From an uncultured marine group I thaumarchaeote (GTDB taxonomy: Archaea > Thermoproteota > Nitrososphaeria > Nitrososphaerales > Nitrosopumilaceae), in assembly GCA_902590655.1 (NCBI GenBank), contig CACIXQ010000006.1:1-38925 (forward strand): a stretch of DNA of 38,925 bases, written 5' to 3'. The position numbers were made by a program, and so were the translations under genes. The notes beneath the pieces were generated by a model. The model was not told the origin of the DNA and did not search any database. It saw only the letters and a list, made by a program, of their open reading frames with translations. This document shows, piece after piece, positions 17,594 through 25,279 of this stretch. Numbering within the stretch: the stretch's first letter is position 1; the number at the start of each line of letters is the position of its first letter.

Positions 17594-18577
17594 ATGCTTG
17601 GATTAGGAATTGAAAGTACAGCGCACACGTTTTCTTGTGCAGTACTAGAAAGGAAAGGGAAACATGGTGAAATTCTATCAGACGTTCGTAAAATTTATGC
17701 TCCACCTGATGGTGAAGGAATCCACCCAAGGGAAGCTTCTAGACATCATGTAGAAAACAGCAGCACTGCATTATCTGAAGCATTAAAGGAAGCAAATGTG
17801 TCTATATCTGATCTAGATATAATCTCCTATGCTGGTGGTCCTGGACTTGGACCATGTTTACGCGTTGGCGCAGTTGTATCAAGAGCACTTGCATCTTATT
17901 ATGAGATACCAATTTTTCCTGTAAACCATGCACTAGGTCACATCGAATTAGGAAAAATGTTGACTGGAGCCAAAAATCCTTTGGTACTGTTAGTATCTGG
18001 TGGGCATACTATGCTACTAGCATTTCTGAATAAAAAATGGAGGGTTTTTGGTGAGACATTAGACATAACTTTAGGTCAACTACTTGATCAGTTTGGAAGG
18101 TCAATTGGATTTGCATCTCCATGTGGAAAAAAAATTGAGGAACTTGCAGAAAAAAAATCTAAGTACATACCACTTCCTTATTCAGTAAAGGGAAATGATG
18201 TTTCATTTTCAGGACTTCTTTCAGCTACAAAAGATGTTGTTGATGAAGGCGTCGAGGAAGCATGCTATTCGCTTCAAGAAACTGCATTTGCAATGATTTG
18301 TGAAGCTACAGAACGTGCTTTGGCTTTTACCAAAAAAAAAGAGTTAATGATAGTAGGCGGAGTTGCAGCAAACAAAAGATTATCAAACATGCTACAAAGT
18401 ATATGTAAAAGGCAAAAGTGTAAATTTTTTGTAGTTCCGCAAAAATTTGCTGGTGATTGTGGGTCACAGATTGCTTGGCAAGGATTGCTTGAAGCATCAG
18501 TGAAAAAAGGATCTAGTTTGGAAAATACTTTCGTTAAACAATCTTGGAGATTGGATACTGTAGAAATTACTTATTAG
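17594..18577 (+). CDS. kae1: tRNA threonylcarbamoyladenosine synthase Kae1
   Basis: This 327-residue protein is the catalytic subunit of the archaeal KEOPS complex, which transfers threonylcarbamoyl to A37 of ANN-decoding tRNAs. Visible marks are the ASKHA fold start LGLGIESTAHTF, metal-binding His112 and His116 in NHALGH, SGGHTML, and the C-terminal GGVAANKRL and FAGDCGSQI motifs. It is a stand-alone Kae1 and not fused to Bud32 as in some archaea. ATG follows the GTPase stop after one base with a GGGG Shine-Dalgarno-like element inside the GTPase end. Bud32 lies 600 bases downstream on the same strand. Confidence 0.96.
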   Translation: MLGLGIESTAHTFSCAVLERKGKHGEILSDVRKIYAPPDGEGIHPREASRHHVENSSTALSEALKEANVSISDLDIISYAGGPGLGPCLRVGAVVSRALASYYEIPIFPVNHALGHIELGKMLTGAKNPLVLLVSGGHTMLLAFLNKKWRVFGETLDITLGQLLDQFGRSIGFASPCGKKIEELAEKKSKYIPLPYSVKGNDVSFSGLLSATKDVVDEGVEEACYSLQETAFAMICEATERALAFTKKKELMIVGGVAANKRLSNMLQSICKRQKCKFFVVPQKFAGDCGSQIAWQGLLEASVKKGSSLENTFVKQSWRLDTVEITY

Positions 18578-18588
18578 AACGTTCTAAT
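18573..18588. repeat. Perfect 16-bp palindrome spanning two convergent stops
   Basis: ATTAGAACGTTCTAAT is a perfect palindrome. It contains the TAG of kae1 (18575-18577) and, on the other strand, the TAG of the 64-residue gene (18584-18586). It could fold as a short hairpin in either transcript or bind a dimeric protein. No T tract follows on either side. Confidence 0.6.
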
Positions 18589-18778
18589 CCTCTGCATCTT
18601 CTGCTCGGATAAATTCATCATGAGTTTGCGATATAAATTTGCAAAAGTCACGAAAATCTTCTTTATTAATTACTTTTGTGACTCCATCAGCAAGAAATTC
18701 AATTCCAACAACTTCACCATCATACCATGATTCAAAATCTTCTGTTCCTGCTAAAATATTATCATCTTCTTCGCTCAT
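18584..18778 (-). CDS. Small acidic protein, 64 residues
   Basis: This very acidic protein (repeated Glu/Asp at both ends) has a central short beta region VVGIEFLADGVTKVI. It has no signal, Cys or known motif, and I do not recognise it. A clear Shine-Dalgarno (AGGTGA, about five bases before the ATG) and the 20-base gap after the upstream 118-residue gene show a two-gene operon. Together these genes form a reverse-strand pair between kae1 and bud32. Confidence 0.65.
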   Translation of the reverse strand: MSEEDDNILAGTEDFESWYDGEVVGIEFLADGVTKVINKEDFRDFCKFISQTHDEFIRAEDAED

Positions 18779-18798
18779 GTTTTCACCTACCTAACATT

Positions 18799-19155
18799 TC
18801 ATTTTTTACTCTCTAAAAAGTTTTCTAGAGTCTTTTCAAATGTTTTTCTCCAACTTCCATTACTAAACACACCAAACTTGTATGTTTTTTCACCATCATC
18901 TGTTTTTGCAGTAAAACATACTTTTTTCATCAACAAACCTTCTTTCCAAACTTTTGTAATATTTTCTAGTGGTACATCTAATATTGTATCACCTATTGTG
19001 CCTGAAAAGTCCATTACCCTAGCGTGTTTTTTATCAAACGCAGCACGCTTGTTTGTAAGAGTTAAAATTCCAACTCCTAATGTATCCTCATTACAATCCT
19101 CCTGCCTAATTCTCTTTTCGTCTGGATCCATGATAGATTTTAATCTGTTAATCAT
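18799..19155 (-). CDS. PH/GRAM-like small protein
   Basis: This 118-residue soluble protein has a pattern of about seven strands followed by a C-terminal helix (GSWRKTFEKTLENFLES), resembling the bacterial PH/GRAM-like fold. GILTLTNKRAAF is the typical second-strand phrase of that fold, and the middle carries ILDVPLENIT. The fold call is from pattern and is tentative; ligand and role are unknown. It is first of a two-gene operon with the 64-residue acidic protein. It is divergent from bud32 with 14 bases between the start codons, so promoter elements overlap coding sequence. Confidence 0.6.
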   Translation of the reverse strand: MINRLKSIMDPDEKRIRQEDCNEDTLGVGILTLTNKRAAFDKKHARVMDFSGTIGDTILDVPLENITKVWKEGLLMKKVCFTAKTDDGEKTYKFGVFSNGSWRKTFEKTLENFLESKK

Positions 19156-19169
19156 TGAATATAATATTA

Positions 19170-19790
19170 ATGAAATTAATTAGAAAAGGAGCTGAAGGGG
19201 ACCTTTTTTTTACTACTTGGAATGGTAAAGAAGCCATTTTAAAATCAAGAAAGAAGAAAGATTATCGTAATTCATCTCTTGACTATCGACTTAGAAAGCA
19301 GAGAACCATTAGGGAATCTCAGATCATGTCAGAGGTAAAAGAATTTGGAATTCGTACACCATTAATTCATTTCATTGATATAAAAAACTGTGATATTATA
19401 ATGCAAAAAATTGATGGTGTTTTAGTTGGTGATTTATCAAATGCTAAATTGGTAAATGCTTGTAAAAAAATTGGTAAGTTGGTTGGAATAATGCATAAAA
19501 ACGGAATTGTACATGGTGACTTGACCACATCGAATTTTATCAATTCCAGTAATAGCATTTTCATAATTGATTTTGGCCTTGCAAATAGAACTAGCAAATC
19601 TGATGATCATGCAGTTGATCTAAGATTATTCAAAGAGATTCTAAACAGCGCACATGCGGATGTTTTTGAAAAAGCATGGTCTAATTTTCTATCCGGTTAC
19701 AAGTCATCAGTTGGGAAAGAGCGTTTTGCAAAGATTACAAACAAAGTTATGATAATTGAAAGTCGTGGGAGATATGCCAAAGTCGTATGA
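19170..19790 (+). CDS. bud32: KEOPS protein kinase/ATPase Bud32
   Basis: This 206-residue minimal RIO-like kinase is the KEOPS partner of Kae1, acting as an ATPase to support threonylcarbamoyl-adenosine formation. Visible motifs are an N-terminal KGAEGDLF loop, the catalytic HGDLTTSN (His115, Asp117, Asn122), the metal-binding DFG (Asp134) and the C-terminal RGRYAKVV characteristic of Bud32. ATG at 19170 is preferred to an in-frame TTG at 19155, because the family starts immediately before KGAE. The pyrophosphatase frame overlaps its 3' end. Confidence 0.93.
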   Translation: MKLIRKGAEGDLFFTTWNGKEAILKSRKKKDYRNSSLDYRLRKQRTIRESQIMSEVKEFGIRTPLIHFIDIKNCDIIMQKIDGVLVGDLSNAKLVNACKKIGKLVGIMHKNGIVHGDLTTSNFINSSNSIFIIDFGLANRTSKSDDHAVDLRLFKEILNSAHADVFEKAWSNFLSGYKSSVGKERFAKITNKVMIIESRGRYAKVV

Positions 19791-20331
19791 TATGCTTTTC
19801 GCTTCATCGAACACTCACAAATACGAAGAGGCGGAAAAAATTCTTGCAGAATTTGATATAGAATTGGGTTTTTTCCAAACAGAATTAATAGAAATTCAAG
19901 ATGATTCACTGTCGAAAATAGCATCACAGAAGGCATTGAATGCATATGAAAAATGCAAAAAACCAGTTATAATTGAGGATGATGGTCTTTTCATCAATTC
20001 ATTGTCTGGTTTTCCAGGTCCATATTCATCTTATATTTTCGACACAATTGGAAATAATGGAATTCTAAAGCTGCTAGGAGATAATAGAGATGCACAATTT
20101 GTAGCAATAATTGCTTTCTGTGATTCTAGTAATGAACCTACTTTGTTTGAATCTAGTGTGGCAGGAACAATTTCAAAAAATATTCAAGATGGTGGTTGGG
20201 GTTATGATCCAATCTTTATTCCAGGAAAACAAAACAAGACTTATGCGGAACTAGACAACAAAAACAAGCTTTCTCATAGATACGAATCATTGAAAAAATT
20301 TGCTATCTGGTTTAACAATAAGCTGGTATGA
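19774..20331 (+). CDS. XTP/dITP pyrophosphatase (HAM1/RdgB family)
   Basis: This enzyme of about 185 residues hydrolyses non-canonical purine nucleotides (XTP, dITP/ITP) to monophosphates, cleaning the nucleotide pool. Motifs are FASSNTHKYEEA at the N-terminus, IEDDGLFI near residue 70, the GWGYDPIFIP block and a C-terminal LSHRYESLKKF. Possible starts are TTG 19756, ATG 19774 and ATG 19792; the last would begin MLFASSN, closest to the family, and lies one base after the bud32 stop. I use 19774, so the N-terminus is uncertain by six residues. It is co-transcribed with bud32 and overlaps the convergent taw1 by 20 bases. Confidence 0.9.
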   Translation: MPKSYDMLFASSNTHKYEEAEKILAEFDIELGFFQTELIEIQDDSLSKIASQKALNAYEKCKKPVIIEDDGLFINSLSGFPGPYSSYIFDTIGNNGILKLLGDNRDAQFVAIIAFCDSSNEPTLFESSVAGTISKNIQDGGWGYDPIFIPGKQNKTYAELDNKNKLSHRYESLKKFAIWFNNKLV

Positions 20332-21331
20332 AACGATCCATAAATCGTTTCTTGTTTTGTAATATCACTATTCTTGATATTTCACTTTCATCCATAACTG
20401 TAAAGGCGCTATTTTCCTGAGCTAATTTATTTGCAAAACTTCTAACCTCATCCATTTCTAGCATATCTGAATATTCTAGTCGGTTGGTTGATCTTCCTAT
20501 ATGCATGTATGATTTTATTTCAACAAAATGAACATTTGATTTTTGTAAGAGTGATGCAAAAGCTGGAAGCATTTCTTCATTATCATTATATCCTCTGATC
20601 AAAGTAAGACGAAGAACAGTTCTGGTATCAAGAGTTGATAGCATCCCCAAAGTTCTGTTCCATCTTTCCCAAGAATCATCATATCTAGGTCTGTTGATTT
20701 TCAAAAATGATTCGTAATCTGCCGCGTTGGTTGAAAGATAAAGCTGGGTTGGGAGTGCATCTTCATCTGCAAGTCTCTGTATCATCTCTGGTTCTTGGCC
20801 ATTTGTGACCAAAAAAATTGATTTTGTCGCTTCAAGGGATTTCAAATATTTGATTAGTCCTGGTAATTTTGGATACATGGTTGGTTCTCCAGATAGTGAA
20901 ATTGCATAATGATTTGGGAGCAGTGATTCATCCAGTTTCTTTTTGTCTTGATTTGGATCACCATAATGTCCCATGATCAATTTTTTTCTTTCAGCCATCA
21001 ATTTGGTCATAATATCTTCTGGTTCAGCAACATTATCTGGTTCCATTTTCATGGAATCATAGAATTCCATTGGTCGCCAGCAGTATACACATCTGTTTTC
21101 ACAATACATTCCAGCAGGGGAAAATTCCATACATCTGTGCGTGCTAATTCCATAAAACTTGTGTTTGTAGCACGTCCCTTCATCTCTAAATGATTTTTTT
21201 GTCCAATGACATAACTCAACTGTAGAATGATCAGATACACCATATTTTGCCTTCTTTAGTTGTTTTACGATGGAAGGTCTGATTTGAATCAATTCTGGTT
21301 CTTTTTCTACAACTTCTCCAGAACAGCTCAT
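20312..21331 (-). CDS. taw1: tRNA 4-demethylwyosine synthase Taw1/TYW1 (radical SAM)
   Basis: This enzyme of about 339 residues builds the tricyclic wyosine base at G37 of tRNA-Phe from N1-methylguanosine and pyruvate. The radical SAM cluster motif is CENRCVYC (C-x3-C-x2-C). Three further Cys in ELCHW, GTCYKH and HRCMEF are spaced exactly 13 residues apart, as in the second 4Fe-4S site of archaeal Taw1. SLSGEPTMYP (the GE-type SAM motif) follows. ATG 21331 is chosen over TTG 21337. It is the second tRNA position-37 modification enzyme in this neighbourhood after Kae1/Bud32, and is divergent from the following secreted protein. Confidence 0.95.
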   Translation of the reverse strand: MSCSGEVVEKEPELIQIRPSIVKQLKKAKYGVSDHSTVELCHWTKKSFRDEGTCYKHKFYGISTHRCMEFSPAGMYCENRCVYCWRPMEFYDSMKMEPDNVAEPEDIMTKLMAERKKLIMGHYGDPNQDKKKLDESLLPNHYAISLSGEPTMYPKLPGLIKYLKSLEATKSIFLVTNGQEPEMIQRLADEDALPTQLYLSTNAADYESFLKINRPRYDDSWERWNRTLGMLSTLDTRTVLRLTLIRGYNDNEEMLPAFASLLQKSNVHFVEIKSYMHIGRSTNRLEYSDMLEMDEVRSFANKLAQENSAFTVMDESEISRIVILQNKKRFMDRFIPAYC

Positions 21332-21418
21332 ATTCAAATTCTTGTGCAGGCTTACTTAAATTTGCATATACTATCAAATGATGGAAACATTCTATTACAA
21401 AATAAACAAAAATGAGTA

Positions 21419-22360
21419 ATGGATATTTTGAAACTCGTACCAGTGTTTGTTTTAATTCTATCTAGTTTTGGCATTCCTATGCCAGTGGTCAATGCTGAAG
21501 ATGTGACAGAAACATTTGAGGGTGGTATGGATTTGCAAATTACTTATCCTGAATCAGTAATGATTGGTAGAACATTTTCAGTTGCTATACATTTAGAGAA
21601 CAATGGTTGGGAAAATAAACAGAATATCTCATTTGCAATATCAAATCCAGATTTTGCTTTTAAATCACTAGGTAATGAAATAATCACAATAGAAGAACTA
21701 ACAACTTCAAGTTCATTTGGAACTACGCTTGATTATGAAGTTTCACAAAATACAAACGAAGGAACACACTTTCTTAACATTTCGTACTCTCAAGTTTTAG
21801 TTAGTAATAATGTTGATCCTATGCCAGCAACAAAAACTGCTATTGCTTTACCTATTATGGTTGTAAAAGAACCGGTTGTAACAGTTCAAACAACTACACC
21901 TGAATCAATATTTTCAAATACTGAATTTTCGTTTGAGGTAAGTGTAATTTCCCAGGACATAGACATCAATGATCTAACTGTACAAATTATTGTACCAGAT
22001 GATATCGAGTTTAGGGGAGACACATCATATAATATGTCACTGTTGGAAAAAGGAACACCGTTTAACGTAAAGGCGGAAATGATTACTCCCGCTAATATTT
22101 CCACAGAACATACAATACCTATCAAAGTCATAGTAAGTTATACTGATGACCTTGGTGATGAAAAATCAGATTCCTCATCAGTATCATTGTTACTTAGACC
22201 AAAAACTTTCTTGGAGATTACTAACGATGGCGGTCTCTGGATAGGAGATTTTTTCATAGCACCATATGTTAGCATAGGTACAATAGTTGGCATACCTGCA
22301 GGAACTATTTTTTCATTATTACTCAAAAGAGCTATAGAAAAAAGGAAGAAAAAAGCTTAA
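21419..22360 (+). CDS. Secreted, membrane-anchored beta-sandwich protein
   Basis: This 313-residue protein has a signal peptide at about 1-26 (ending VVNA), then two beta-sandwich domains. Each has alternating strands and phrases such as FSVAIHLENNGW and FSFEVSVISQD that look like CARDB/NEW3-type Ig folds. A C-terminal hydrophobic segment at about 282-302 (IGTIVGIPAGTIF) and a final Arg/Lys-rich tail make it a cell-surface protein anchored by its C-terminus. No enzyme motif is present and I do not recognise a named family. It is 30-60 bases upstream of the CorA-like gene, which has its own TATA box. Confidence 0.6.
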   Translation: MDILKLVPVFVLILSSFGIPMPVVNAEDVTETFEGGMDLQITYPESVMIGRTFSVAIHLENNGWENKQNISFAISNPDFAFKSLGNEIITIEELTTSSSFGTTLDYEVSQNTNEGTHFLNISYSQVLVSNNVDPMPATKTAIALPIMVVKEPVVTVQTTTPESIFSNTEFSFEVSVISQDIDINDLTVQIIVPDDIEFRGDTSYNMSLLEKGTPFNVKAEMITPANISTEHTIPIKVIVSYTDDLGDEKSDSSSVSLLLRPKTFLEITNDGGLWIGDFFIAPYVSIGTIVGIPAGTIFSLLLKRAIEKRKKKA

Positions 22361-22392
22361 ACCAACAAACTATTTTCCTAGTCTGAAAGGTG

Positions 22393-22398
22393 TATATT
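22393..22398 (+). promoter_or_regulatory. TATA box deciding the CorA-like start
   Basis: TATATT lies 22-27 bases before ATG 22420, giving a leaderless transcript. It sits inside the longer open frame that begins with GTG 22390, so that upstream start is unlikely. Confidence 0.5.
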
Positions 22399-22419
22399 GG
22401 ATATTTTAGTTACCTACTC

Positions 22420-23466
22420 ATGCTCAAGGCAGTCAGTATTGCAGGCATTGCGGAACAGGGAGTTCCATTTAAGAAAGAAAGTATTGCGCTTGATGAGGCT
22501 GCGCAAACACTTTCTATTGGAAACCTCACCTGGATTGAATGCGTTGTAGATGATATTGTTAGCGAGGCACCAAAAATTCTTGAAAAGCTTGATATCAAAA
22601 TGGATCCTAAGGTTCTACTATCAGGATATGTTTCAGCATACGAAGATATTGGTGATACTCTAGGTATAATGTTACCATTTATTGTTACAGGAGATAGTAG
22701 AACACAAACATCACCAGTTTTGATTTTTATGAAAAGAGATCTAATAGTAACTATCCATGACGACTATGGAGGAAAGATTACAAAACTTTACAATTATTCT
22801 AATTCATTGATGAGAAAACTTCCACAGGAACCGGAACAATGGGCAGATAGACAAACCATTTTGTTATTCAGATTGATAGATGAAGTCAGTGAGACAAACT
22901 TTTCCAGTTTAAGAACAATTGTAGAGCAAGCAGAACAGATAGAAATAGACCTTACTGGTCCAAGACAAATTGAACGTGATGTTGGTTTTGAAATATCTAA
23001 TATGAAAAGATCATTACTAACATTTCTCAACGCTGTATGGGCTACTCATGATACAGTTAGTAGTATCAAATACGGTGATCCTGATATGGTAACTGATGAT
23101 GATGATGTTCTTGAAAAGTTTGAGGTGATTTTGGGTAGACTTGACAGACAGATTCAGATGGCTGAAAACGTCATGGAAGTAATTTCTACAGGGGTGACTA
23201 TCATACAAGCTGAAACTTCTAACAAGCTAACAAAATTAATTGTCTGGCTAACTGTTGCTGCTACTGCTGTTTTGGTGCCTAATACAATAGCTACTATTTT
23301 TGGAATACCAGATCTACAACTTTCATGGAGTTGGGTTATCCCAGTATTGCTCGTTTCAACTTTGATTTCAGCAGTTGTTACATATCGTTGGACAAAACAA
23401 TTTAGAGTAAACCCATTCAGATCAGGAAGACTACAACGTATTGGAAATAAGTTTAGGAGAAAATAG
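22420..23466 (+). CDS. CorA-like divalent metal transporter lacking GMN
   Basis: The product has about 348 residues. A large N-terminal cytoplasmic alpha/beta domain with a long helix (about 185-265, including the RQIQMAENVMEVIS region) is followed by two transmembrane helices at about 273-293 and 305-325 and a basic C-terminus. This is the CorA/MIT layout. The first helix ends VPNTIATIFG295-Ile-Pro, where CorA has Gly-Met-Asn, the selectivity signature; ZntB-type proteins have GIN. The family is clear but the transported ion cannot be assumed to be Mg2+. The start is chosen from the TATA box; GTG 22390 would add ten residues. Confidence 0.82.
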   Translation: MLKAVSIAGIAEQGVPFKKESIALDEAAQTLSIGNLTWIECVVDDIVSEAPKILEKLDIKMDPKVLLSGYVSAYEDIGDTLGIMLPFIVTGDSRTQTSPVLIFMKRDLIVTIHDDYGGKITKLYNYSNSLMRKLPQEPEQWADRQTILLFRLIDEVSETNFSSLRTIVEQAEQIEIDLTGPRQIERDVGFEISNMKRSLLTFLNAVWATHDTVSSIKYGDPDMVTDDDDVLEKFEVILGRLDRQIQMAENVMEVISTGVTIIQAETSNKLTKLIVWLTVAATAVLVPNTIATIFGIPDLQLSWSWVIPVLLVSTLISAVVTYRWTKQFRVNPFRSGRLQRIGNKFRRK

Positions 23467-23482
23467 AGCTAGTATTACGTGA

Positions 23483-23590
23483 TTAGAACCACCAGTTTCC
23501 ATCGTGCCATGGAATCAAGGTGATAAATCCAGTATAAACTAATGTCACAGTTATTGCCATAGCAATGAACCAACCTTTACCATTTTTCAT
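23483..23590 (-). CDS. 35-residue single-span membrane peptide
   Basis: This short frame encodes MKNGKGWFIA followed by a hydrophobic segment (about residues 7-27) and a polar aromatic tail ending WHDGNWWF. The layout, with Lys before the helix and Trp/His at the other end, is typical of small subunits of membrane complexes. The ATG is preceded by in-frame stops and, 22-30 bases upstream, by TTTATTATT (forward 23612-23620), a TATA box at leaderless spacing. The stop lies 16 bases from the convergent CorA-like stop. The surrounding 232-base gap has no other gene before tRNA-His. Function is unknown; a subunit of a respiratory or ammonia-oxidation complex is one guess only. Confidence 0.55.
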   Translation of the reverse strand: MKNGKGWFIAMAITVTLVYTGFITLIPWHDGNWWF

Positions 23591-23611
23591 AATACGATTT
23601 TTTTATTAGGT

Positions 23612-23620
23612 AATAATAAA
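23612..23620 (-). promoter_or_regulatory. TATA box for the 35-residue peptide
   Basis: On the minus strand this reads TTTATTATT, 22-30 bases before the ATG at 23590. The spacing fits a leaderless archaeal transcript. Confidence 0.45.
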
Positions 23621-23698
23621 TCTAAAGGTTATTTTTGGTTTGAGTAATTAGTCGGAGTAAGTTAAGATTATTAGAAGAAAGAGAGGCATATTTTTTGT

Positions 23699-23771
23699 GG
23701 CCTTCGTAGTACAGTGGTTAGTATAGGGGATTGTGGATCCCCGGACAGGAGTTCGATTCCCCTCGAGGGCC
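23699..23771 (+). tRNA. tRNA-His (anticodon GUG) with encoded G-1
   Basis: The acceptor GCCTTCG (23700-23706) pairs fully with CGAGGGC (23764-23770). The base before it is G (23699) opposite discriminator C73, the identity pair of tRNA-His, so G-1 is encoded in the genome. The D stem is GTAC/GTAT, the anticodon stem GGGGA/TCCCC encloses loop TTGTGGA, and the T loop is TTCGATT. One A-C mismatch is present in the T stem (AGGAG/CCCCT). CCA is not encoded and there is no intron. Confidence 0.95.
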
Positions 23772-23782
23772 CTCGTTTTATG

Positions 23783-24130
23783 TTAAAAAATTCCGTATTT
23801 GCTAGATTCCATTTCTTCCTTAATTGCCAATTTTGCCTTTAGGTTTTTTTCCTGTATCTGCTGCGTAAACCAAGTTAGAAACTTCTTTTCTAAGCCCTTT
23901 CCTTTCAATTTTTGAAACCTCTCACCGATCTGGTCAGCTAATTTATCGACTAGTATCTTATTCACTGAAACAATATAGAAATGCCAGCCAAATGCAAATT
24001 CTGAATCTGTAATTACAAAACAATCTTCTTCATGAACCATTTCTTCAAGCTTTGTGAGTATAGCTCTTATACCGTTACTTGATTTTTCATAATCAGTCGC
24101 AGATACGTTAATGTTAATACGTTCTTCCAT
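23783..24130 (-). CDS. Conserved-looking 115-residue protein, unknown function
   Basis: This soluble alpha/beta protein has an N-terminal strand ININVSATDY, a middle part with EFAFGWHFYIVSV and Lys-rich helices at the C-terminus (about 75-110). It has no signal, Cys or catalytic motif. The first half looks like a small ligand- or nucleic-acid-binding fold, but I cannot name it. It sits 18 bases downstream of the methyltransferase-like gene on the same strand and is likely co-transcribed with it and UPF0147. It ends just beyond the tRNA-His gene. Confidence 0.6.
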   Translation of the reverse strand: MEERININVSATDYEKSSNGIRAILTKLEEMVHEEDCFVITDSEFAFGWHFYIVSVNKILVDKLADQIGERFQKLKGKGLEKKFLTWFTQQIQEKNLKAKLAIKEEMESSKYGIF

Positions 24131-24148
24131 AGTCAGATAAAACTTGGC

Positions 24149-24931
24149 TTAAAATTTAAGGTTGGTGTCATCTAGCAAATGTTCAACTTCAATGCCAAAA
24201 AATTTTTTTAAAATCCCCATGTAGTTTTTAATTGGAACTGGAATATCTTCACTACATGCAATACCAAGATTCTTTGCATTAATCCATATTACTAATGACT
24301 GCAAAATAGTTAAGAATCTATCATTTTCTGTATTGTGTGGTGCAATTGCATTTGTGTATCTTTCTGCATATTCCCAAGCACTGACAAAATCAATGCATTT
24401 TATTCCAAAAATTGCTAGAAGTTGTTCTTTCAAGTCAGCGTATTTGAAAGGAACTTGGTTTATTATGTATGGAAAATCTACTTGATCAGGAAGACATTCT
24501 GGCAGTGGACCCCAAATTGTGACTATCCTACATCCATTTTTTAAATTTTGAAATCTTTTCTTCATTTTTTCAACTATTTCTGTATCAGTAAACCAAAACA
24601 AAATAACAGTTGCATCATCGATCTTTGCTGTTATAACATCATCACACAAAAATTTTGCATCCTTCAACTGATTTTCTTCTGTTAGTTGTTTTGCTCGTTG
24701 AATTTTTTCTTTGTCGTTATCAATACCTATTGCATTTTTTACGTGAAATTCTTGTAAGGCTATTTTAATTCCTTCACCGTTACCGCAACCTAAATGATAA
24801 AAAATATCACTTTCATCAAGATTCAAAAATTCAAATATTTTTCTAAGTGAATCAGCTGGTAACTGAACTTCATTGCCAGAGATTATATCACTCGGCAGGG
24901 ATTTGATATATTCTTCAATCTTCACAGACAA
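24149..24931 (-). CDS. SAM-dependent methyltransferase-like protein
   Basis: The product has 260 residues. A class I methyltransferase core is visible: FYHLGCGNGEG (motif I, residues about 42-52, with Leu where Asp/Glu is commoner before GCG), then AIGIDNDKEKIQRA (motif II acidic residue), CDDVI and VILFWFTDTE. Methyltransferases of this Dot1-like archaeal type often start with a helical segment ending in SDIFYHLGCGNG. Substrate is unknown. The last 90 residues are helical with no family mark. The start is TTG 24931 (GTG 24925 is possible). It belongs to a minus-strand group with UPF0147 and the 115-residue gene. Confidence 0.75.
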   Translation of the reverse strand: MSVKIEEYIKSLPSDIISGNEVQLPADSLRKIFEFLNLDESDIFYHLGCGNGEGIKIALQEFHVKNAIGIDNDKEKIQRAKQLTEENQLKDAKFLCDDVITAKIDDATVILFWFTDTEIVEKMKKRFQNLKNGCRIVTIWGPLPECLPDQVDFPYIINQVPFKYADLKEQLLAIFGIKCIDFVSAWEYAERYTNAIAPHNTENDRFLTILQSLVIWINAKNLGIACSEDIPVPIKNYMGILKKFFGIEVEHLLDDTNLKF

Positions 24932-24950
24932 TTGTAAACATTTTAGGGAT

Positions 24951-25220
24951 TTATTCTCTTATGCTTTCTAATGTTGATACAGCCTGCCACAATGAAGTTC
25001 TAACATATGATGGCATGTTAGGATCCTGTGTAACATCGTCAAGTGAGCTAATTGTATTTGCAGCACGTACAGATATTGAATATTCATCGGATTTCAATGC
25101 TTCAACTATGTCAGAAATGTTTTTTCGAATGTTTTTAGGAGTTGAGGGATTAGTGGCTATTTGATTTAATGTGTTTATAGCATTATTAAGAAATTCTAAA
25201 TTCTCTTCTTTGGTTGTCAT
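24951..25220 (-). CDS. UPF0147 family helical protein
   Basis: This 89-residue all-helical protein matches the archaeal UPF0147 family: NAINTLNQIATNPSTPKNIRK at the N-terminus, a central ALKSDEYSISVRAANTISSLDD and PNMPSYVRTSLWQAVSTLE near the end. The function of the family is not established; it is widespread in archaea. The gene is first of the small minus-strand group, 19 bases ahead of the methyltransferase-like gene. Confidence 0.85.
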   Translation of the reverse strand: MTTKEENLEFLNNAINTLNQIATNPSTPKNIRKNISDIVEALKSDEYSISVRAANTISSLDDVTQDPNMPSYVRTSLWQAVSTLESIRE

Positions 25221-25279
25221 TTTTCTTATTTAGTACAATTTTTTCGTAATTTTAAGTCTACGTCTATCTAAATAATTGT

